NCBI RefSeq assembly: GCF_900143095.1
Contig: NZ_FRDA01000003.1
Span: 62,001-126,000 of the forward strand
Reading direction: 5' to 3'
DNA length: 64,000 bases
Origin: Pseudomonas asturiensis
Lineage (GTDB): Bacteria > Pseudomonadota > Gammaproteobacteria > Pseudomonadales > Pseudomonadaceae
In this document: positions 60,444 through 64,000 of the stretch, one piece after another
How positions within the stretch are numbered: position 1 is the first letter of the stretch
Layout: each line of letters begins with the position of its first letter
Made by a program: the position numbers and the translations under genes
The notes under the pieces: model-generated
Seen by the model: the letters and a program-made list of their open reading frames with translations, nothing else
The model's database searches: none
Told to the model about the DNA's origin: nothing

Positions 60444-61805
60444 ATGAAGAAGATCAACAAGGCTAAATCGCACTCCCGGCTTCGGTTGGTAGGCAAGTTG
60501 TCGGTTATCGGTGCAATGAGCCTGGCAGGTAGCGCTCATGCAGCGGATGCGTTTTCTTACGATTCACCCTGGATGACAGGCGACTGGGGCGGAAAACGTA
60601 CCGAGCTGCTCGACAAGGGTTATGACTTCTCGCTGGAATACGTTTCCGAGATGGCCAGCAACATCAAGGGTGGCTACAACGACGACAAGACCGGCCGTTA
60701 CAGCGACCAGTTTGCGTTGGGCATGAAGGTCGACCTGCAGAAGGCCTTTGGCTGGCAGGACGCGGAATTCAAGCTGGCGATCACCGAGCGTAGTGGCCGC
60801 AACATCTCCAACGACCGCATCGGCGATCCACGTGCCGGTACACTCAGTTCTTCGCAGGAAGTCTGGGGTCGGGGTCAGACCTGGCGCCTGACGCAAATGT
60901 GGGTCAAACAGAAGTATTTCGACGGCGCACTGGACGTGAAAGTGGGCCGTTTCGGTCCGGGCGAAGACTTCAACAGCTTCCCGTGCGACTTCCAGAACCT
61001 GTCGTTCTGCGGCTCTCAGGTCGGCAACTACGTGAACACCTGGTACAACTGGCCAATCAGCCAGTGGGCCTTGCGCGTGAAGTACAACATCACGCCTGAA
61101 GTGTACGCGCAGGTCGGCGTGTACGAGCAGAACCCGTCCAACCTGGAAACCGGCAACGGCTTCAAGCTCAGCGGCAGCGGCACCAAAGGCATGATCCTGC
61201 CGGTGGAACTGGTCTGGACACCTACCGTCAATTCGTTGCCGGGTGAATACCGTGTCGGCTTCTACAAGAGCACGCCAAACGCTGACGACGTCTACGAGGA
61301 TGTCAACGGCCAGCCGCAGGCTGTGACCGGCGCTGCATTCAAGTCGCATGACAGCAAGAAAGGCTGGTGGGTCGTGGCTCAGCAACAGCTGACTGCACAC
61401 AATGGCGATGCCTCGCGCGGTCTGAGCATCTTCGCCAACGCGACTGTGCACGACAAGGAAACCAACTTCGTCGACAACTACCAGCAGATCGGTTTCACCT
61501 ACAAAGGTCCGTTCGATTCGCGTCCGAAGGATGACATCGGTATCGGCTTCGCCCGTATCCACGTCAACGATGATGTTCAGGATCGCCGCCGTCTGCAGAA
61601 CCAGATCAACAACATCAACGACTACGACAATCCGGGCTTCCTGCCTGTGCAGCAGACCGAATACAACTCCGAAATCTACTATGGCTTCCACGTCACCAAC
61701 TGGCTGACTGTGCGTCCTAACCTGCAGTACGTGAAGCACCCTGGCGGTGTGGACAAGGTTGACGATGCCATCGTGGCCGGTCTGAAGATTCAGTCGAAGT
61801 TCTGA
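60444..61805 (+). CDS. oprB: Carbohydrate-selective porin OprB
   Basis: OprB is the outer-membrane channel for glucose and other sugars. The 453-residue precursor has a signal peptide ending SAHA (cleavage near residue 33), then the OprB start SYDSPWMTGDWGGKRTELLD and a beta-barrel ending in a terminal phenylalanine (LKIQSKF) as outer-membrane proteins do. It works with the gts importer directly upstream. A terminator follows. Confidence 0.94.
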   Translation: MKKINKAKSHSRLRLVGKLSVIGAMSLAGSAHAADAFSYDSPWMTGDWGGKRTELLDKGYDFSLEYVSEMASNIKGGYNDDKTGRYSDQFALGMKVDLQKAFGWQDAEFKLAITERSGRNISNDRIGDPRAGTLSSSQEVWGRGQTWRLTQMWVKQKYFDGALDVKVGRFGPGEDFNSFPCDFQNLSFCGSQVGNYVNTWYNWPISQWALRVKYNITPEVYAQVGVYEQNPSNLETGNGFKLSGSGTKGMILPVELVWTPTVNSLPGEYRVGFYKSTPNADDVYEDVNGQPQAVTGAAFKSHDSKKGWWVVAQQQLTAHNGDASRGLSIFANATVHDKETNFVDNYQQIGFTYKGPFDSRPKDDIGIGFARIHVNDDVQDRRRLQNQINNINDYDNPGFLPVQQTEYNSEIYYGFHVTNWLTVRPNLQYVKHPGGVDKVDDAIVAGLKIQSKF

Positions 61806-61867
61806 TGTGCAGCACGTTGATCAATCATGATTGACGCATAAAGCGATCAAGGGTCGTGTGTGCTTTG

Positions 61868-61892
61868 CGGGCAGCCTGGCTGCCCGTTTTTT
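61868..61892 (+). terminator. Intrinsic terminator of oprB
   Basis: CGGGCAGC-CTG-GCTGCCCG plus TTTTTT forms a perfect 8-bp stem 62 bases after oprB. Confidence 0.92.
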
Positions 61893-61931
61893 ATGGGTTT
61901 GATTTCTCTTTTTTTCAGGACGCGATTGGCG

Positions 61932-62807
61932 ATGACTTCCGACGACGCGCAGATGTCCGAACATCCCCTGCAACGCTTCTTCAGATCCCGACGTGCCCGC
62001 CCGACGTTCGAGTGGGAACGTTATCAGCTGCGTGATGTGCTGGTGATCGATCACCCGCAATGTCAGGCGGTGTTCAGCCGCCAAGGTGCGCAATTGCTGC
62101 ACTTCCAGCCTCGCGATCAAAAGCCCTGGCTCTGGTGCGCGGCGCAGTGGCCGCAGGTCGGGGCGATTCGGGGCGGCGTGCCGGTGTGCTGGCCCTGGTA
62201 CGGCCGGCATCCGGGGGAAAGCGGCTGGCCTGCCCACGGCTGGGGACGCCTGCTGGACTGGAAGCTGATCGACAGCCGCGAAAGCGAAGCGGGCGTCAGC
62301 CTGCACTGGCGCTTGCAGCTCTGGGACTGGCAGGCCGACCTGCATGCCGAACTGGGGCAGGGCATGGAACTGAACCTCAGCACATGCCATGAAGACAGCG
62401 AGCCGTGCCATTTCAGCCATGCGCTGCATGCCTACTGGCGCATCGGCGATGTGGCCGACGTCGCACTGCAAGGTCTGGACGGTGCGCAGGGCTACGACCA
62501 ACTCAGTCGTCAGGCATGTCAGCAGCAGGGTGAGCTGCGGGTGGCAGGTGGCTGTCAACGGGTCTTCGAGCACGAGGGCGCGCTGCAGCTTCAGGATCCG
62601 GTATGGGAGCGGCGATTCAACATCGACACGGGTGACAGTGCCAATACGGTGGTCTGGCACCCCGGCAGCAGGCCGCTGCTCGGCGTATGTGGCAGCGAGA
62701 CAGCAGGTTTTGTGCGGGTGGAAGCCGCGTCAGGCAGCGGCGACCGCTTCAGCCTTGCACCGGGTCAGCAGGCACGCCTGAAGCTTCAGGCGCAGCTGGC
62801 GTATTGA
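61932..62807 (+). CDS. D-hexose-6-phosphate mutarotase (YeaD/galM-like)
   Basis: The 291-residue protein resembles glucose-6-phosphate 1-epimerases: QGAQLLHFQPRDQKPWLW, GGVPVCWPWYG, HGWGRLLDWKL and a C-terminal VVWHPGSRPLL. It would interconvert the anomers of glucose 6-phosphate before Zwf acts, fitting its place between oprB and hexR. ATG 61932 has AGGA 11 bases upstream; ATG 61953 (MSEHPLQRFF) is an alternative. The oprB terminator implies a separate promoter or read-through. Confidence 0.85.
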   Translation: MTSDDAQMSEHPLQRFFRSRRARPTFEWERYQLRDVLVIDHPQCQAVFSRQGAQLLHFQPRDQKPWLWCAAQWPQVGAIRGGVPVCWPWYGRHPGESGWPAHGWGRLLDWKLIDSRESEAGVSLHWRLQLWDWQADLHAELGQGMELNLSTCHEDSEPCHFSHALHAYWRIGDVADVALQGLDGAQGYDQLSRQACQQQGELRVAGGCQRVFEHEGALQLQDPVWERRFNIDTGDSANTVVWHPGSRPLLGVCGSETAGFVRVEAASGSGDRFSLAPGQQARLKLQAQLAY

Positions 62808-62868
62808 GCGTCGGCTTTGCGACAACGCATGGTCTGCTGAACAAGCGTGTTGTTGCAGGAGGCTATTT

Positions 62869-62942
62869 GTCAGCGACCGTGCTAGTCCAGTCGCTGACAG
62901 GGCGGACTTGAAATCGCATCGCCGGCAAGCCGCCTCCCACAA
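62869..62942. repeat. Hairpin and REP-type sequence between the mutarotase gene and hexR
   Basis: GTCAGCGAC (62869-62877) and GTCGCTGAC (62890-62898) form a 9-bp stem. It is followed by GCATCGCCGGCAAGCCGCCTCCCAC (about 62916-62940), which on the minus strand reads as the common Pseudomonas REP GTGGGAGGCGGCTTGCCGG. Confidence 0.65.
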
Positions 62943-63017
62943 CCCCGTGTTTGCTGTCAGGCAGCCAGGCGGCGATATCTCCCACCGTTCAGTCGCGTTC
63001 GTGCAGGGATGAGGCGC

Positions 63018-63884
63018 TCAGCCCTGATCCTCGACCGGATAACGGCTGTCGTTGAGGCTTTCCTTGATCTTGCGCAAATGCGGCTGGAAGTCCACGCCGC
63101 GGCGCAGGGTCATGCCGGTGGCCAGTACATCCAGAACCGTCAACTGAATGATTCGCGAGGTCATTGGCATGTAGATGTCGGTGTCTTCCGGCAGCGGAAT
63201 GTTCAGGCTGACGGTGCTGGCCTGCGCCAGGGGCGAGCCTGCTGCCGTCAGGCCCAGCACCGAGGCGCCGTTGGCCCGGGCGATGCGCGCCACTTCCACC
63301 AACTCGCGGGTGCGGCCGGTGTAGGAAATGATCACGAACAGCTCACCGGTGTGTGCCACCGAGGCAATCATGCGCTGCATCAGCACGTCGGCATGTGCCG
63401 TCACGGCCAGGTTGAAGCGGAAGAACTTGTGCTGCGCATCAAGCGCCACAGGTGCCGAAGCCCCCAGACCGAAAAAGTGGATCTGACGCGCCTGAATCAG
63501 CATGTCCACCGACTTGCTGATCAGGGCCGGGTCCAGTTGCTGGCAGGCGCTGTCGAGCGACGCGATGGCGCTGCCAAAAATCTTCTGGGTATAGGCCTCG
63601 GGGTTGTCGTCGGCCTCGACCGCACGACTGACGTAGGCCGCACCGCTGGCCAGGCTCTGTGCCAGTTGCAGTTTGAGCTCTGGATAGCCGCTGACACTGA
63701 ACGAGCGGCAGAAACGGTTGACGGTCGGCTCGCTGACCTTGGCAGCCTGGGCCAGCGCGGCAATGCTCAGCCGCGTCGCCATCTGCGGGTTGAGCAGAAT
63801 CACTTCGGCCACCTTGCGTTCGGCCTTGTTCAGCTCGTCGAGTCGGCCCTGGATTTGCTCCAGGAGGTTTCGAGTGCGGTCCAT
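63018..63884 (-). CDS. hexR: Transcriptional repressor HexR
   Basis: HexR is an RpiR-family repressor of the zwf, edd and gap genes, released by 2-keto-3-deoxy-6-phosphogluconate. The 288-residue protein has an N-terminal helix-turn-helix ([20 protein letters not shown], about 39-58) and a C-terminal SIS sugar-phosphate domain (about 125-255, [16 protein letters not shown] and [15 protein letters not shown]). The matching operators are at 50633 and 50695. The usual divergent partner zwf would lie beyond the window; 63885-64000 shows no gene start and no perfect HexR site. Confidence 0.93.
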   Translation of the reverse strand: MDRTRNLLEQIQGRLDELNKAERKVAEVILLNPQMATRLSIAALAQAAKVSEPTVNRFCRSFSVSGYPELKLQLAQSLASGAAYVSRAVEADDNPEAYTQKIFGSAIASLDSACQQLDPALISKSVDMLIQARQIHFFGLGASAPVALDAQHKFFRFNLAVTAHADVLMQRMIASVAHTGELFVIISYTGRTRELVEVARIARANGASVLGLTAAGSPLAQASTVSLNIPLPEDTDIYMPMTSRIIQLTVLDVLATGMTLRRGVDFQPHLRKIKESLNDSRYPVEDQG

Positions 63885-64000
63885 TCAGAGTCCTTGTCGG
63901 GGCTTGTTCACCAACGGTTTTGTCTCGGGCTTTTATTAGCCCTTTAGCCTGTAGCAAAGGTGGCCTATCGTACTGAGGGCCTGTGTTGATCACCACTGGA

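Noticed and set aside
63885..64000. Start of zwf with a HexR operator at the right edge
   Set aside because: No start codon with a Zwf-like protein and no exact TTGT-N7/8-ACAA site appears before the window ends.

Overview
This 64 kb window is chromosomal DNA of a fluorescent pseudomonad, most likely a member of the Pseudomonas syringae group. The evidence is the gene order (rhlB, aapJQMP, hupN, valS, pepA, lptFG, gcv, heme uptake, gap/edd/glk/gltRS/gtsABCD/oprB/hexR), the high GC content, the Pseudomonas-type REP hairpins and the protein sequences themselves. The identification is from recall of family sequences and gene order; no database search was possible. No tRNA, rRNA, CRISPR array, prophage or insertion sequence was seen.

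Layout. Positions 1-7.4 kb hold a truncated polysaccharide deacetylase, a PhoH ATPase, moaC-moaD-moaE for molybdopterin, a three-gene lipoprotein operon (CsgG-like, DUF4810, DUF799) and the helicase gene rhlB. Positions 7.4-12.7 kb hold a carboxylesterase and the aapJQMP general amino-acid ABC importer, with a sigma-54 promoter candidate far upstream. Positions 12.9-18.4 kb hold a CynX-type MFS carrier, an NTF2-like protein, a GIY-YIG protein, a GST-like protein and an unusual 735-residue alpha/beta hydrolase. Positions 18.4-32.1 kb are mostly housekeeping: a membrane-anchored glutaredoxin, yejK, hupN, rlmF, valS, holC, pepA, lptF-lptG, an RDD protein and a CapB cold-shock protein. One accessory gene interrupts this block: a short Rhs-core protein whose variable tail carries an F-box-like motif.

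Positions 32.5-43.2 kb form a glycine-catabolism region. It contains gcvH-gcvP-gcvT behind a well-formed sigma-54 promoter with tandem sites that match the GcsR consensus. The candidate regulator, a TyrR-like sigma-54 activator with an ACT domain, lies about 4 kb upstream. Between them sits a histidine kinase / response regulator / GGDEF-EAL operon. Positions 43.6-49.5 kb are a Fur-associated heme-uptake locus: ECF sigma factor, FecR-type anti-sigma factor, TonB-dependent receptor, heme oxygenase and a DUF454 membrane protein.

Positions 49.6-63.9 kb are the glucose uptake and Entner-Doudoroff region: gap, edd-glk, gltR-gltS, gtsABCD, oprB, a hexose-6-phosphate mutarotase and hexR. Two perfect HexR operators lie in the gap/edd intergenic region. 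A-rich Crc/Hfq (CA) motifs lie in the leaders of gltR, gtsA and oprB. Together these genes bring glucose across the outer membrane (OprB) and inner membrane (GtsABCD), phosphorylate it (Glk) and degrade it (Edd, Gap) under HexR, GltRS and probable catabolite control.

The observations most worth a second look are the Rhs/F-box candidate effector (25230-26327), the structured intergenic element downstream of hupN (20642-20852), and the sigma-54/GcsR control region of gcvHPT (37041-37238).
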